A stretch of DNA of 64,000 nt, taken from positions 14,433,522 through 14,497,521 of the forward strand of contig NC_059477.1 of NCBI RefSeq assembly GCF_018139145.2, in the 5' to 3' direction. Below the pieces are notes generated by a model. That model ran no database searches. It was not told the origin of the DNA and saw only the letters and a program-made list of their open reading frames with translations. The stretch comes from Gymnogyps californianus. Lineage: Eukaryota > Chordata > Aves > Accipitriformes > Cathartidae. The position numbers and the translations under genes are program-made. This document shows positions 10,757 to 61,221 of the stretch, piece by piece; within the stretch, counting starts at the first letter, position 1, and the number at the start of each line of letters is the position of its first letter.

Positions 10757-12134
10757 AGCTTTTCTTTTAATACAAACATGAGAAAGGAAAACCACCTGAA
10801 GATGTAGCGTTATTTTCAAAATTGAATTGTGATCAATACCTGAAGTGCCAAGTTCCATGGATTTGGGAGCCAGGGGCTGGCATATTTGCATACTGCAAAA
10901 GGCTATATGCATCATTTTAACAGCTGAGTGCAGCCAAACTGACGATTACACTCAGACAGCCCCACTCTCAAAGGCATATGGACTTGCTATTCAGTCTAAG
11001 TTTCTGGGCCTTGGCTGGAAGAGGAAGTGCACAAAACCCGTGCCATTCGGAGGGAGATCTGCTCCTAGGACAAACCGCCTAGAATCTATTTGGATCCAAG
11101 AAGGGAAGATACTACAAAGACTTGTAACAGGAAGAGTCTAATAATACTTATCCTGTTTAGAGTTCAGTTTCAGAGCCTGAAAGTAAGCTCCATTCCAAAG
11201 TCTCAGAAAGAACAAAACCCAAGCTTCTAGAGTAGTTGCACAACATAAAATTCACTTCGCCAAAAAAAAAAAAATTTTAAAAATGGGTTTTATAGAAAGC
11301 TTTTTGATAATTCTCAATTGAAGACAATATTTTTCAATCTACCTTGTTAGGTACTCCAGGATTCCCAAACTCATTACTGTCTCATTATGAATGTAAATCC
11401 CTCCCAGGAAACAAAAACCCAAGGGGAGCCAGATGGATGCACAATATCAGCTTTAGGAACTCCACTGTATATAGCACAAGAGATCTGCAGTAGAACTCAG
11501 AGAAGCAGTGCTGCACACACGCCATTCACCACTGGATTGCTACACTGTTTGGGATGGTGATGATGTTTCCAGACCAACTTTCTCATTCAATGCCTCAGAA
11601 AAATATACAGATTGCGTCTCTTCCAGAGCAATATAAGTATTAGAAAATGAGAGAAGCACCATAATTCACAAGAAATGCAGCATGGACCCTATACATTTTA
11701 ACAATACAAAAAACCATATCTCTGCCCCCAGTCGAAACATTCAAAGTCTTTTGACAATCTCTACTGGAGTGAAGTTGTGGGTGCAGACTTGGAATTCCTT
11801 CCTGCTGGGCAGCTTCTTGGTTATGAACAGATCACCAATAATAGCAGCTTTTAGTAGCCAAACCAGGGAAAAGCCGTCAACACGTCTATGCTACTGTTTT
11901 CAGCTCCAGAGTGGCTTTATACTTTAAGAGTCCCATGTTTTGTTTTGTTTTTGTTAACACTGCATCGACCTGAAATACAAATGCAGCGAGACTCTGGATG
12001 ACAGGGGAGAGGAGGGAAGAACATTGTAACTATAGTCATGTGGTTAGTGTTTAAATTCTAAAATTTAAAACTACTTATTATTAAAAACCTCAAGAGTTCA
12101 CAGCTATAGGCCTACATAGTAAGCAAACATCTGT

Positions 12135-12146
12135 GGGGGGGGGGGG
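12135..12146. repeat. G12 homopolymer (C12 in the CCNYL1 transcript)
   Basis: A run of twelve G on the plus strand inside the presumed CCNYL1 3'UTR. Confidence 0.9.
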
Positions 12147-12388
12147 AGAAGGAGAGAAGTTTGTTTTTGCACCTCTGGATACATTAGAAGGAGGAGAGAG
12201 TTGATTTGACAAAGGTCTTGTCTTTTGCACCAAGTATGCTCCTCAAGCTCTGGGCTCCCTTGGCTAGTTTACCCTCCTCTCCTCCTCTTGCTGGAAGACA
12301 CCATCACCGCTGGCTTGTGTGCATGGAGTGGTGGTATTCCTCCGATTCATATGGATGCTGGTTCATGGTGCTGCACCTTTCTCTCTCC

Positions 12389-45370
<32,982 letters not shown>

Positions 45371-45451
45371 GGAGCTCGGAGCTCCCCCGCCGGGCCCCGG
45401 CTACGCGGCTCCCGGGCTGGGGCGGGGAAGGGGGAGCCGAGGCGCCGGGCT

Positions 45452-45474
45452 GAGGGAGGGAGGGAGGGAGGGGC
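45452..45474. repeat. (GGGA)n run in the CCNYL1 promoter
   Basis: Repeated ggga units give at least four GGG runs with one-base spacers, a G-quadruplex-capable pattern on the plus strand (C-rich in the CCNYL1 sense strand), about 85-105 bp upstream of the ATG. Confidence 0.75.
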
Positions 45475-45928
45475 GGGCCTCAGCGCCGCATCACCGTCGC
45501 CTCCGCCCCGGCCAGGCGCGGCCCCCGCCCGCCCCAACGGCCGCGCAAGCCCCCTCGCCGCCTCCTGCGCGCGGCGAGCAACGGACCTCGCGCGAGCGGC
45601 CACCTTCCCCCGGGCCGGGGGAGGGGCGGGGGGAGGCCGGGGGGGAGGCCCGGCCCGGCCTCGCTCCCACCCAATCGCCTCCCGCCGGGGCGCCGCGTGA
45701 CGCCGCTCCGCCAACGGGCGCGGGGTTCGTCACGCGGCCGCCGCCGCGCCCTTCCTGGCCTGCCCCCTTCCTTCCCCACGCGCACACGCACACGCAGCGC
45801 CGGCAGCGGCCCCTCGGCCACGCCCCGCAGCCCGCCCCCTGGCAGTGCCACGCCCTTGGCTCCGCCCCCGGGGACGGCTGGCTGGCGCTGCGCGGCCGCG
45901 CGGGTGGTGGGGCTGCAGCGGTAGCAGC

Positions 45929-46031
45929 GTAAAAATAAGTGATACTATAATAATAATTAATAAAAAGCAATAATACAGTATAATGAAATAATACATAAAT
46001 GTATTAATAAATAATAATATTCATAATATCC
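45929..46031. repeat. AT-rich low-complexity block at the CpG-island edge
   Basis: About 100 bp of nearly pure A+T dominated by taataa/aataat motifs, starting within a few bases of the end of the GC-rich island. The transition is abrupt. Confidence 0.85.
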
Positions 46032-48497
46032 CGCCTGCGTGGTGTGTGCTGCCTCCGCGGTGGTTGCGTGCAGCAGTCCAGAGAGGCTTAGTAAAGGATG
46101 CAGGCAGCCTCGGTGCTGCTCTTGTAAGTTTAAAAGGTTGGTTGCGAGTCTCGCCGGCTCTTTTCCCCCATTATTAAAGGTTTCAAGGGCTTCTGGGTTG
46201 GTCTGGGGTGTTTTGCCCACCTGTCCCCATGCGTGCTCCACGGGCAGCTCGTGTTGCTGGGTGGCTGGCTGGGCTGGGGGTTGCAGTGCCCGCCTGGGAG
46301 CTCTGCGGTCAGTTCTGATGACTTTACAGTGAAGTCCCTCAAGTAGTTGAGCCTAAGCAATGCTGCGTCCCGCTGCTCACTTACGGCTTACAATTTGCTG
46401 CTCTGCACGTTACCCGCGTGCAATCTGGGGAGGAAACATTACACGTGGCCGCTGGGATTCCCAGGGACTTTTGTTTCACTGTCTTGAAAGTCTCCAGCAT
46501 CTGCGTTTTTGCTTGGTGAGTCTCAGCTACCTGAGAGCTTCTCAGAGGACTGGAATGCTCAAATACACTCCAGGGAAGATGGATTAGAGGGCAAGATATC
46601 CACAGCAGTTAGAGGGCCTGATAAACACGAACATACGTCGTTCTGCAATGGATCACCTCGCTATCGCTACAAAAATTTAACTCTGGCCCCTGACAAGAAG
46701 AATGGCTCTGCAGAAGACTTAAGAACACACAAAGTATTACAAAACGCTGCTATCATGCTGGCAGTTATTCCAGAGATAGGCAAGCCCGGGGTTTTACTTC
46801 ATTTTGTAGGACAAATCCTAACATTGACTCTCCCATGTGATCGTGGACGCAGAGTTTTCAGACAAAACCGTGCTTAGTTTCTTTGAAGAGAGGAAGTCAT
46901 AGATGCTGCATTTCTGGAATCTGTACAACTTAATCCCAGGCATGATAAAGGGAGGAACTAAATGATTTATACTCTTATATGAGGATTATTCCCTCAGACT
47001 GATGAATTATACTTTTTCACTTGCCGGCACATTCTCTAAGCTGTATTAGCTAAGCCTCTCTACATACTACTGACAGTTTGTAAAGCCTTGTTACTCCAGA
47101 GAAATCTGACCTCGCTGTGGATTACATGAGGGCGTCAGAGAAGATTTGCTTTCAGCGCTTTTTGAACCTCTTCAGCCCAACGTCCCTCTGCAGCCTCTGT
47201 ACTCTGCTTAGAAAGCTGTAGGATGGCGGGTCCTACTCCCAGGTCTAGGAAGGACTGGGACTTAACCATCAGGTGGGACAGGAGACTTGCCTGAGTCAGG
47301 GAGCTAAAAAAGGAGCTTCACGCAAAACAGCCATTCAGAAGTTGGTGTTTTCTTCCCTCTGGCATTGCATCCACTGATTTTTGGTGAGGATGATGGGGGA
47401 AGAGAAGAAAGCTGGAGGGTTGGTGTGGTTTAGTGAAGTAATTAATTCTCAAGCAAGAGTAAGAGCTGGCTTGCATCTGTGCTATTTAATATGAAAACTG
47501 GTCTAAATTTACCCTCTTACACCAGAAAAGCACTACTCTTACTTGTTTGCACCTGGCTGACTCTATTTTAAAAAGCAGCAGTGGCTGAGCAAGCTGCACT
47601 GCTGCTGCGCTGCCGGGCCCCATCCAGCAGCTCAACGCCGACAGAGGTGAGCCTGCTCCGTCCGGAGCGGTGGTAGGCGTCACAGGCAAATCTGCACATC
47701 TCAGCCAGACAGCTGTGATGCCAAGTGTCCGTTTCTTAAACCGTGTCCATGTTCCTTGCAGCCACACCAGCACGTGCGATGGGGCTGCCCGGCTTCGGTG
47801 GAAGGAGGTACAACCGCAGTAAGTGCCTCGTGGGATCCCAGCAGCAAGCTGGGACGTCTGCTAAGTCTGGGCTTCGGAGCAGCCTCAGGGAGCCCTTTGC
47901 CAAACCTGTGGTTTTGGGCAGTGGAAAATCCTTGTTCAAGGGCGAAGAAGAAGTGAGCAAGAGTGGCTCACCAGGTGGCTGAGCACCGGGACCCAGCCGT
48001 CGAGGGCAACAGCCAAAACCCCACGTACTTGTCCCGATAGATGAAAAATGCTGGGAACTCGGAGTGGCTGGAGTATGTGACATGTCCCACTGCTATTTGA
48101 GCGTGAAGGTTTTGGTTCCTCTGCCTCCCAGAGGCTGAAGTTTCCCATGGGTCTCATACTTGTTCTCAGTGTGTAATGCTGCAAAGGGGAAGAGACGAGG
48201 GCTGCTCTTCCCCCCCCCCCGCTAGCGCTGTTGTAGAGTATCAGGATTTATACAAACATGCAGAGGGAGGAAAGAAATCAGTAGTCTCTTTCCCTGTATA
48301 GCCTTATTCATGTAGGTCTTAAGCAAGAGGAAGCTGACTTTAATCCCTGGAAATCACAAAACAGCAAACCGTCCCACCTCCCCATCATTCCAGGAGAATT
48401 TAAGCTTCCACTTCCACATACCTCAGTACGCCAGTAAAGAGTATTTTTCCATATCTGTGCATGTTTCCCTGTAGCTGCAGTAATGAGGAATATTAAT

Positions 48498-48511
48498 CCC
48501 CCCCCCCCCCC
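48498..48511. repeat. C14 homopolymer
   Basis: Fourteen consecutive C in the intergenic region. Confidence 0.9.
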
Positions 48512-50543
48512 ATTTTGGCAAAGTAACTCTTAAAATCTTAATACAGATCTGATTTATCAGGATCATATGACAAAACCTGTTGCTGTGTGTATTTTCTGCA
48601 GAACCAGGCAATGCTTTTAATAGGTATGGCCTGAGCAACACCCTGCAGAGATGAAACACATTATCTTTTATTTATGCAGCTTAGCACTCTATTGACTTAC
48701 TGCTATATCAATATACTGAATACCATCTATCATGATTTATTACTGGTCCTGGTTCTCTTCCTATTTTCCGTCTTGTCTTTCTACTGTTTTGCTTGATTTA
48801 CCCCAGTGAATCATCAGACAGTTTCCATTATAAAAAAATCAATTACTTTGATGTACAATGGGCAGCACATACCTAGTTCCACATTTTGCATGGTAAGTAG
48901 GCATTTTGGATGGCGGATCTTGGCAATAATGAACGCATAAGCTGAAAATAGCTTACTACGGACTGTTGAGATTCAACCCCTTTTCCTCCTGCTCTGGAAA
49001 GAGAGGTCTGTGCCACGGGACCCTCAGTTACTGCCCCTTCTCTCTGAGCAGGGCACCCAGTGGGCAGCAACCCCTCCTTGCTCACAGACACCAAATACCG
49101 TGCTTTTACATAATTCATTGGACTGACCTGTTTTCCACCCTGCTTGAAGCGTTTCCCATTAGTTGCAGTGTTCACCCCCCACCTGGTTTCAGGGCTGTCC
49201 TGGTTCACCAGGGCTGCGGCCAGGGCAGGGCAATTCCCAGTGTAGATGACAGTGCAAGGAGGGTGGGTCAGTTATATTGAGCTCTCCTGATTACAGTGCT
49301 GGGCCATAAAGATTAGTAAGTCCTATTGCAGAGTAGCAATAACTGTTGATGTCCCAGGTAATGGGGGAGAATCACTGCTATTCCCAGGGAGGAGCTGAGG
49401 GTAACACTGGCAAGCACCAGTCCCATCGATGGCAGCGTGCCGTTTCTGCACCTTGCTTGGGAAGGACGCTCCAGCTTCAAGGTGTACGGGGTGAAAACTG
49501 CCATGAAAGAGAGACTTGCAAGTTGATGGAAATGGGATTCATGGTTGTATTTGCTTGCTTGCTTCAAGCCAGAGGCAGACACTTGGGAAGAAGCCTGATC
49601 GCGAGCTATGGCCTATTCTGAATGGGGCTTGAACCTGCATGTTTGCAGACAAAATTCAAACAAATCGGAAAGAACTTCTGTCATCCTCTGCACTGGGCAA
49701 ACACTTCTTAAAATGGTGAAAGCTTTTTGTTATGGGATGAGAAAACAGTTTATTGCTCAGCTTTAAATGCATGCAGTATTTGTAGTTTGGATTAGTGCTG
49801 AGCATTCATGCTCAGTTAACCTCTTAGGGATTACATTTAGTTTCATTTGAACACTGCCTCGGCGCTCCATTCAACCAGGATAACTCAGGCAAGGAGGGCA
49901 CAGACCAAGGTCCTGGATTTTAGGCAGGTGTGATCCTCAAATGAAGGTGTTCTGGGTTTTTTAATTCTCTCTTTTCTTGTTTCAGTTGCATACCTAACAG
50001 GTTTCAGTCGCTCACCATGGGGAAGAAGGACCGGCTCCCAGCGCTGTCCTGAAAGTTGGCACATAAAAATATCCCCCCGCTCCAGAGTGCTGGCCAGGCT
50101 CTGAGCACAGAGCAGGGCGATGCAGTGGGAGCTGCCGCTGCACCGCAGCGAGCGACCATGCACTGTGCCCGGCTCGGCTCGGGGAAAGCATCCCTTCTTC
50201 CACGTGGCAGCTATTCCCCACTGAGGCAGCCATGCCTTAATGTGAAGAAAAATGTTTCCTGGCGAGTGGGTTACAGCAGGTTTTCTTGCAAGGTGCCACC
50301 CAGCTGAGCTGTGGTGGGCAGACTGGGGATTTGCAGTGCCCAGAGCATGGATGGATGCAGTCAGGGCAGGGACACAGGGCCTACAGCTGCCGGGGGCGAG
50401 ATGCAGCTCTCTGGAAACCAAGGGTAGGAGTAACTTCAGTAGGGTCCCTAGGTCTGTTCCTCAAAAGCATACTGCATCTTTCTCCCGGGGAACAGAGAGA
50501 AGCAGAGCAGCTTTTGACTTGTTCTGGCATTGTAGGTTTGCTT

Positions 50544-50570
50544 CCCCCCCCCCCCGCCCCCCCCGCCCCA
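50544..50570. repeat. Interrupted poly-C run
   Basis: C12 followed by G-interrupted C runs; length-variable simple sequence. Confidence 0.85.
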
Positions 50571-53500
50571 ACCTGAATCTTGCTTTTATGAAGATAAAAA
50601 GTAATTATCTTGCATTTGTGTTCACAAAGAAAATGTGACCTAAATGTAACCTACAAAGTAATAGCTCAAGGGTACTGACTGCTGAATGGATTCCAGTGGG
50701 TGTTAATGCCAGCGCGGATGGGAGTTTATAAATTTGACACTTAATGTCACTGTTCCCTAGAGAGAGCAAGTTTGTTATACAGGCCTTCGTTCCTCCTCCA
50801 AGTGATGGCTCATGTTTAAGTTTTAATAATGCGTGGTGGGGAGAGAGTATGTTTGCTTTAATTTTCACAAAAGGGAAAGCAACTTTCCAAAATGTGGGAA
50901 ACAAATCCTAATTTAAGCCCTCTGGGGAAGTTGCTGTAATTGCCAGGAGAACTCCACACAGCCTTTAAGGAAGGCCAGGCGGGATCCTGAAACAAAACCT
51001 AAGTCAGATCATGATGACAGCCAAAGGAGGAGCAACCTATATTCCTGAGATGCGGAGATGAAAAAGACCTATGATTTATTCTGAAAATACAAAGGACCAG
51101 ATTCACTCCTGATGTGAGTCTAATGAGGTCAAAGGATCTATACCAGTGAGGAACGTACCCTGCCAACTACTGAATGCAGCTTCTGAGCTATAAGCTTAAC
51201 TATATGTATAATTATTTGCAGGGTGCATAATAAATGAAGACTGCCAGGCTTGACAGGACTAATATTAGTGCTACCAGCTGTGTTTTGGCTTGTGGGCTCA
51301 CAGGGGAAGGTAATTCTGTCTCTTTACTTGGCCCATTTGCCCCGTACACATGAGCCGCTGTCTGCTTGTGTTCAAAGGAACTCCACTTCTCAGGCAAGTC
51401 TTTACATTTCCTGCGATGGTTACTTGTAGGTAGATTTGTGCATGTTTTTATTTAACTCCCTCTCTGAAAGCTTAGCGCTTGTGTTCATAACCACACAACC
51501 CCGTAGTTCCTTGCTTCATGATGCAAAACCAGGCTTCCCTTCATCTGTGAGCAGCAGTATCCCTGAGAGGAGACGTCTGAAACCATAGTTACCAGCGCCT
51601 ATCTGAATAACGACTCTTGAAAAATTCCCAAATCCAAGGGTACGTTCTTGCCCACACCAACTGCAACAAGAAGCTGAGAGTCTCCTAAAATGCTTGAAAT
51701 TAAATTGTGGGATTTTCTGTAAGCCATCCAGCTTCACAGTCACCATCAGTCCCAGAAATGGAGAATGGCTCCTTGCAAATGCTCGGTTGTGCTTCACAGG
51801 GCCAAGAATCTTAAATCCTGTAAATTCTGCTGTTATCTTCACCTTGACTTAGTACTGCACATGCCTTTCCAGGGCCATGTGCCTCCTTGCTTGTCTGCAG
51901 GGTGATAACACCAGCTCTGGGATGTGTTTTGTTCCATTTCTCCCTTCTTAGAAAGTGTCCCAGCTGCAGGAGAAGTAGTGCTTTCTGATCTTACTCTCAA
52001 GCAGTCTATGGATAACTTGGAGAAGAGCCAGGACTTTGTCTTTTCCTGGAAACATAGCTGCAGGAAGAATGAATCACCAGGTTGAACCTGTATAACCAAC
52101 TGAAAACAAAAGCTCAGACTCTGTGTCTCACTGTTGCAAATAATGGGGGGAAAAATAGGCATCCTGTTTTGAAATCCACTACCAGCTGACGGGACAAAAA
52201 TATTGCATGTGTGATTGTCTTTTGAAGCTGACAAGTAACATAAGACTATGGCCATTTAAGGGAAAAAGCCTGAAGCAAAACAGTAGTTAGGGAAATAGAA
52301 AATTCCAATGTTTTGAGGGAAAAAAGTAACCAGTGAGGTTGTTCAGAACACAGAAGGTGGATTTTTAGTAGCCCTCAATCTTCACACTTTAAAATCTTCT
52401 GTACTACCCTTGGCTAGCAGTGAATACATGCAAACCAGGGCCAGGAGCCTGTGTTTCATAGCGTAAGGACAGACTGCAGTGCTGGTGTCATTGATTAAAT
52501 CCGTCCTTTTGCCTCTGCAGCAATCTAAGATGTCATTACGGGCAATGCAGAGGCTTCTTGGTTAGCATGCGAGCATCTGGATCACTGCAGGGATACCAAC
52601 AGCACAAACACATGGGAGTTAATGTTTCTTTACCTTAGCTTCTCTTTTCTGATCCTATTTGCATTTTGTCTTAGGGTAAAATAAAACTAGCTTCACAGTT
52701 ATCAAAGGCTAAGGTAGAGTTAATGGAGACTTAGTACCTGAGAAGAGAATTCAGGATGTGCTGAAGCCACAAAAGACAGGGGCCTGCAAAGCTCTACTTT
52801 GTGTGCTCTTGGGCAGAGGGCTGGCAGAACTACCATTTTGATGTACTAAGTGTCAGAAATAGCTGTTACTGCAGGGCATGGATACAAATTTCCTATGAGG
52901 AAAAAGAAAATACTTTCTAGTATTTTAACACAAACATTAACATGAATGCGTGACTTCATTCAGAAAAGTCAAATTGCATGCATAAGCCCTGCAGTAAGTT
53001 TGTTTAGGGCAAACTTCTAAAGGTTTAATTCCAACCCTGGGCCACCAAAGCCTGGAGGGAGGCTCTGAGGAGTACTTCCTATTAGCTTTAAGGTACCCGA
53101 AACTGCTTAGACTTGACTCTTGCTTCTTCTCCATTGTCTTCTAAGGAGTGGAGAAGAAAAACACTGCCAATACGATTACAAATAACACTAAAATCCCCAC
53201 ATTTTTTGTAAACTTGAATTCTGCTTGGTTTTAAAAGGTAACCTTTGCATGGAGGCAGATGCTCTTGCATCTATATGAATGCTATAGCTGTTTTCTGCCT
53301 GTCCATATAATTGTTTTAAAATTGTTTTAAATTAGTTGTTGTTAACTAGTTTTAAATTAATACAGTGCATTGCTTGCACTGTAATTTCCTCTCCAATTAT
53401 GTAACACTGCACCTATAGAGCACATCAGGAATTTGACCACCTAACATTAAGCCTCTAGATCCATACTCAGACCCCATAAAAAGGAGTTTTTTGCAGCATT

Positions 53501-56500
53501 TTTCCCCACCCCAGTATCCCACACGCCAGACACACATGTTATCCTGGCCTACAACCATCAACCAGCTGCAACGAGTACAGAAGCTGCTGGCGGAGGAGGG
53601 AAATAACAGCATCGCGCTGCCGTTTCCCCACCACGGCCCCGCACTGACAGGAACAGTGCCGGAGCAGCCCTTCCCGGTGTGCACCAATGCCTGCTCACGT
53701 GTCAGTTGCGCTCCGGTGGCTTAGGGACTCTTCCGTCGCAAGACCCGCCACGTGCCATCTCATGGCCTGGAAGTCCAGCAGCTGGAGATGTGGGCAAGGC
53801 TGTAGGTATGTGAACATCTGAAAGTGCAGTGATAAGTGGAAGGGGTTTCCAGCAAACGAAGTGCAGCTGAAACTGCAGTGGTTGCTTGCGAAGAAGAGCT
53901 TACTCATTTTGCTTTTTGTTCCTTAATTAAAACTTCAGAATAATGTCAGCTTTCAGACCTGCAAGGCCTTTGAGAGATCAGTCACATAATTCCACTAAAA
54001 GCTAAGTGATCTTTCTGTAACAAGACATTTTAATAAACGTGGTGATTATGTATGACAGTTTATCAAGATGAGAGGTTGAAGGCGTGAACGTAATGTTACT
54101 GACGGGAACTATTCCCTCTTCAGAGGCTCCAGAAACTTCCTGCGTTTCAGCTCAAGCACTTATGAAATTATACATCTTTACATTTGTGATCATTACTTCC
54201 ATTGTTTAATGTAACTCTGTGTGTAAAGGAAATGACATGCTAAATCAGACCATACATTTCTTTCAATATTTAACATTTTTTGCAAGGATCTTGCTGAAGC
54301 AGCAAGTTATAAGGTCCTGCAGTTTCTGCAGAAACTTAAGGTTTTATTTTTAATTCACCCCATTGGTTTAAAAAATGATCCAGATCAGTTCAAGCTGAGG
54401 CTGTCTTGATTCTGCAACTGCAAGCTGTCATCAGCCAAATTAATCTCTGGTTTATTCCCTTTGTATTTAACAGCAAGTGATTTACCACCCCATCTATCTC
54501 ACTGGTGTGGAGAATCTGGAAGCTACTGGTGAAGATGAAAATGTAAAAATTGTTAAATTATTTCACTGCTAGTCATTTGAATGGCCACTTATGCTGATAC
54601 TTAGGGAGAAAGACGGCTTTCTTTTCTGGGTTTTCCTCTAAGCTTTGTGTTAGCTTGTGTTCATTTGGTTGATGAAAGCTCTTAGCAAAACAGATACTTG
54701 TCCAAACTTTACTTCAAAGACAGTTTTCATATTTCAGTGGAATGACAATCAGAAGTAGCTGCTATTTATTCAGAGAGGAAAGGATTAAACATGTACAACC
54801 AGAAGTTTCTACACAAATGTAGAACAGAACCATTTGGAATAAGGCGTTGCTGTCAGAGGGTTATCAGCAACACAGGTTTTTAGATAGAGTTTTAAAAAAA
54901 AAATCGGATTGTTTCTATTTATACCTGCCTTTGCCTTGGTAACCAGAGACTGCGTGAGGGATGCAGTATTTTCCCCACATCATGGATGGCTCCAAAATCC
55001 ATGCGCAGCCATGTGGTACATGCAGTGTCTGCAGAACTATCACAAGAACTGTCACATTCATTTCTGAGACAGGATTTTAAATATTAAGCAGGAAAGAGAA
55101 GATTTCAGAAAGGGAGGTATATTAGTATAGTTTCAAAATAAATTGTACTCATTTCTGTCTCATCTACTTGATTCTTTGATCTTCTAAGTATTACAAGGAC
55201 CATTGCTCTTAAACACTTTTTCTTAATTCCCCCAAGCAGCTTACCTGCATCTGAGGTAGCAGGATTTACTTATAATTGGACACATTATGCCTGCTCTATC
55301 AAGTAGCTGAATGAGATAACAATGGACTTGAATTGGTGTTTCTTTATACTTCAACTCATTCTTGCTTACCTTAAAATCAGCTATTTCCTACTTTGCAAGT
55401 TCATCTGCAGCTTAGGTGTCCTTATAGCCTTCTGCAGTGTTTAAAAGCTGAACCAGGCTATGTTCTTGCAACTTTCTTGTTGTGCTAAGCTCTAGCCCTG
55501 CTGGGAGAAAAAGCATTTCAGTTCTGGGCAACTGTTTTAGCCATAATTCTTTGTTGTTGCGTTTTCCTTATCCTTTTACTGTCAGGAAGGGTGGAAGAAA
55601 CCAAGTCTCTTTCTCTGCCACTATAATACCCGGGTACTGTATCTTCTTAGAAAATGGATATGGAAAGGGGAAAAGCAGGTAAATACAGGCTTAGAATGCA
55701 TACGGGGAATCAGGGCCCTTACTGAACTTCTAGTGGACTTGCTTCCCTTTTAACAGCTTCACTATCCAGTTATGATCTGGAAAGTAATTTCTGATCTCCT
55801 GTCTAAGTGCTCATGGAAGTCAGTGCCAAAGTAACATTAGCAGGGAAGAAGGGGAAATACTTCTGGGAAGCAGGGCAGGATTGGTAGAGAACTTGCTGGG
55901 CTCCAAAGATATTCAGGGATATCTGACTTACAAAAACATGTTCTTGGGATAAAAGCTGCATTATCATCTTTGGGGAAAAAAAGGATAAATTTTCAAATAC
56001 AGCCTTTTTTCACTCTAGCTGCTATTCAGCCAGACCCTTGGTCTTACGAAATACTGCAGGGGAAGAAAACTGATCGGGGCGGGGAGGAAGAGGCAGTTGG
56101 GAGCACTGGAGCCCTGCCACACTCCTCCACACCTCGGCTGGAGATCCCAGGGCTGGCATGTGGTGCGGGAGGTGGAGGCGAAAGCTTTGTGCCATTTGGG
56201 AGTTTCCCTCCATTTGCCTGATGGTGTAGTTTAGGCACAGCATAAGTGATTCAAAAACTCATCCAAGCAGAGTTCTCATTTCAAGTGTAATCACTCTCAT
56301 TGCTTTTCCCACACTGCCCATATAAATAATTAAAAAAATAATCAAGATAATAGCACAAGCAGTTTCAAACTCTCAAAAGCAGAAGTAGTGGCAAGGGACC
56401 AGCACTTTAGGACATAAAACCACAGTAAGCTGAATCATCACACCCGCTCTGGCATGTTTATGAGGAGAAGTCTGAGTTGCCATAAGACAAGTATGAACTG

Positions 56501-57540
56501 GTTTGGGGCAAGTGAAATTCTGGTTTCCATTCCCCTACAGTAGCAGAACCCTAAAAACAAGCTTTAGTTCCTGCTACCCCTGTGCAGCCTGTAACGCTCC
56601 TCCACAAAGGCTTTCGTGAATCTCGAGCCACTCTGTTGAAATCAACAGCTTTTAGAGGTAACCACATTTGCTTTCGTCTGCCAGCCAGATTTGCCGCTCC
56701 CTGTGGGAAGGAGCGGGGATGTTTTCTGGAGATGGTTACGCTCCCCAGCTGTGAGGGCTGGCCTTGCCCCGTCGGTGGTGACACTGGGAGGTGCCGAGCC
56801 ACACAGCCGCTGGAGATGGGTGCAGGGAAGGCGCGCTGCTCCCCTGCCCCACTCCCCCACATGTGGCCCTTCGCACACGAGGCCTGGCCCCTCGCAGGGG
56901 CTGAGGAGCATGGCTGGAGGTGCTGCGCCTTTTTGTGGAGTACCTGCAGCAGCGCCTCCAGGCAGCCAGAGCGCAAGCGCTGGCAGGACGCTTCCCCGGC
57001 CCTCCTGTGGCCTTTAGCAGTCTTTGGAGCAAGTTCAAGTAACTGGAGATGGAGACACACAAAGGAGAGGAGCACTGTGTTGTTTTGCCAAACAAGAGAT
57101 TAAACGGAGCCAAAGGTGAAGAGAAGCCCATGCACAAACAACGCCGCAGGAGTGTTATGGCCACACCACCAGCCGAGAGCAACTTTGGCTTTACTGCCTT
57201 GGTCAATGCTCTGACCAAGATGCACAAGAAGTGGTGTGTTTCTGTGACGGTTACCCAGTTACTGAGGGACTGCTTCCAGGCTGGTGATGAGCACTTGCAG
57301 AGAAAATGTTCACTGTGCCGGCAATGGAGGACGAGGCCAGAGGGGTTAGACAAACACTTTTCCTTTGCACTGACTTCCAAAAACCCCTGAAACAAAAGCC
57401 ATGAGCCGGAACCACAGAGAGGCTGTGGGGACAGCAGACAACGTCCCACAGGGCGTTTTGCACCTCGTACCTTTTTGTGCGGCACGTAGGTCTGAAGCTG
57501 CGAGAAGCCCCCCGGCTCCAGCCTCCCGCAGGAAGCAGCG

Positions 57541-61158
<3,618 letters not shown>

Positions 61159-61215
61159 CTCTGTGCTATGTTAGTAAACCACTGATGCTGTTCAATCCTC
61201 CCCTTGTTTCTACTC

Positions 61216-61221
61216 AATACA
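61216..61221 (+). terminator. METTL21A: Candidate METTL21A poly(A) signal AATACA
   Basis: A known variant hexamer 58 bases after the stop, followed about 25-35 bases later by TTGTGTT-type GU-rich sequence. No canonical AATAAA was seen until 63345, so a very short 3'UTR with a weak signal is one reading and a 2.2 kb 3'UTR is another. Confidence 0.35.

Larger units (their letters stand above)
10735..12388 (-). other. CCNYL1: Probable CCNYL1 3'UTR
   Basis: This AT-rich sequence follows the CCNYL1 stop codon on the minus strand and ends at a canonical AATAAA. It contains a C12 run on the transcript strand (plus-strand G run at 12135-12146). The length of about 1.65 kb is plausible for this gene. 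Confidence 0.6.
46032..57540. other. Intergenic region between divergent CCNYL1 and METTL21A
   Basis: About 11.5 kb with no supported gene. Open frames (for example 46509-46877 and 57049-57390 on plus) are isolated and lack recognisable domains. Contents noted: C14 at 48498-48511, a C-rich run at 50544-50570, and moderately GC-rich patches near 49000-49300, 50000-50400 and 56700-57000. Enhancers or a non-coding RNA could lie here but are not identifiable from one sequence. Confidence 0.55.

Noticed and set aside
46509..46877. A 122-codon plus-strand frame between CCNYL1 and METTL21A
   Set aside because: It starts at TTG, has no early ATG, shows no domain and has no supporting splice or promoter signal. 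A non-coding transcript cannot be excluded.
57049..57390. A 113-codon ATG-initiated frame upstream of METTL21A
   Set aside because: No recognisable family, isolated, and within range of chance for this length. Kept only as an open possibility.
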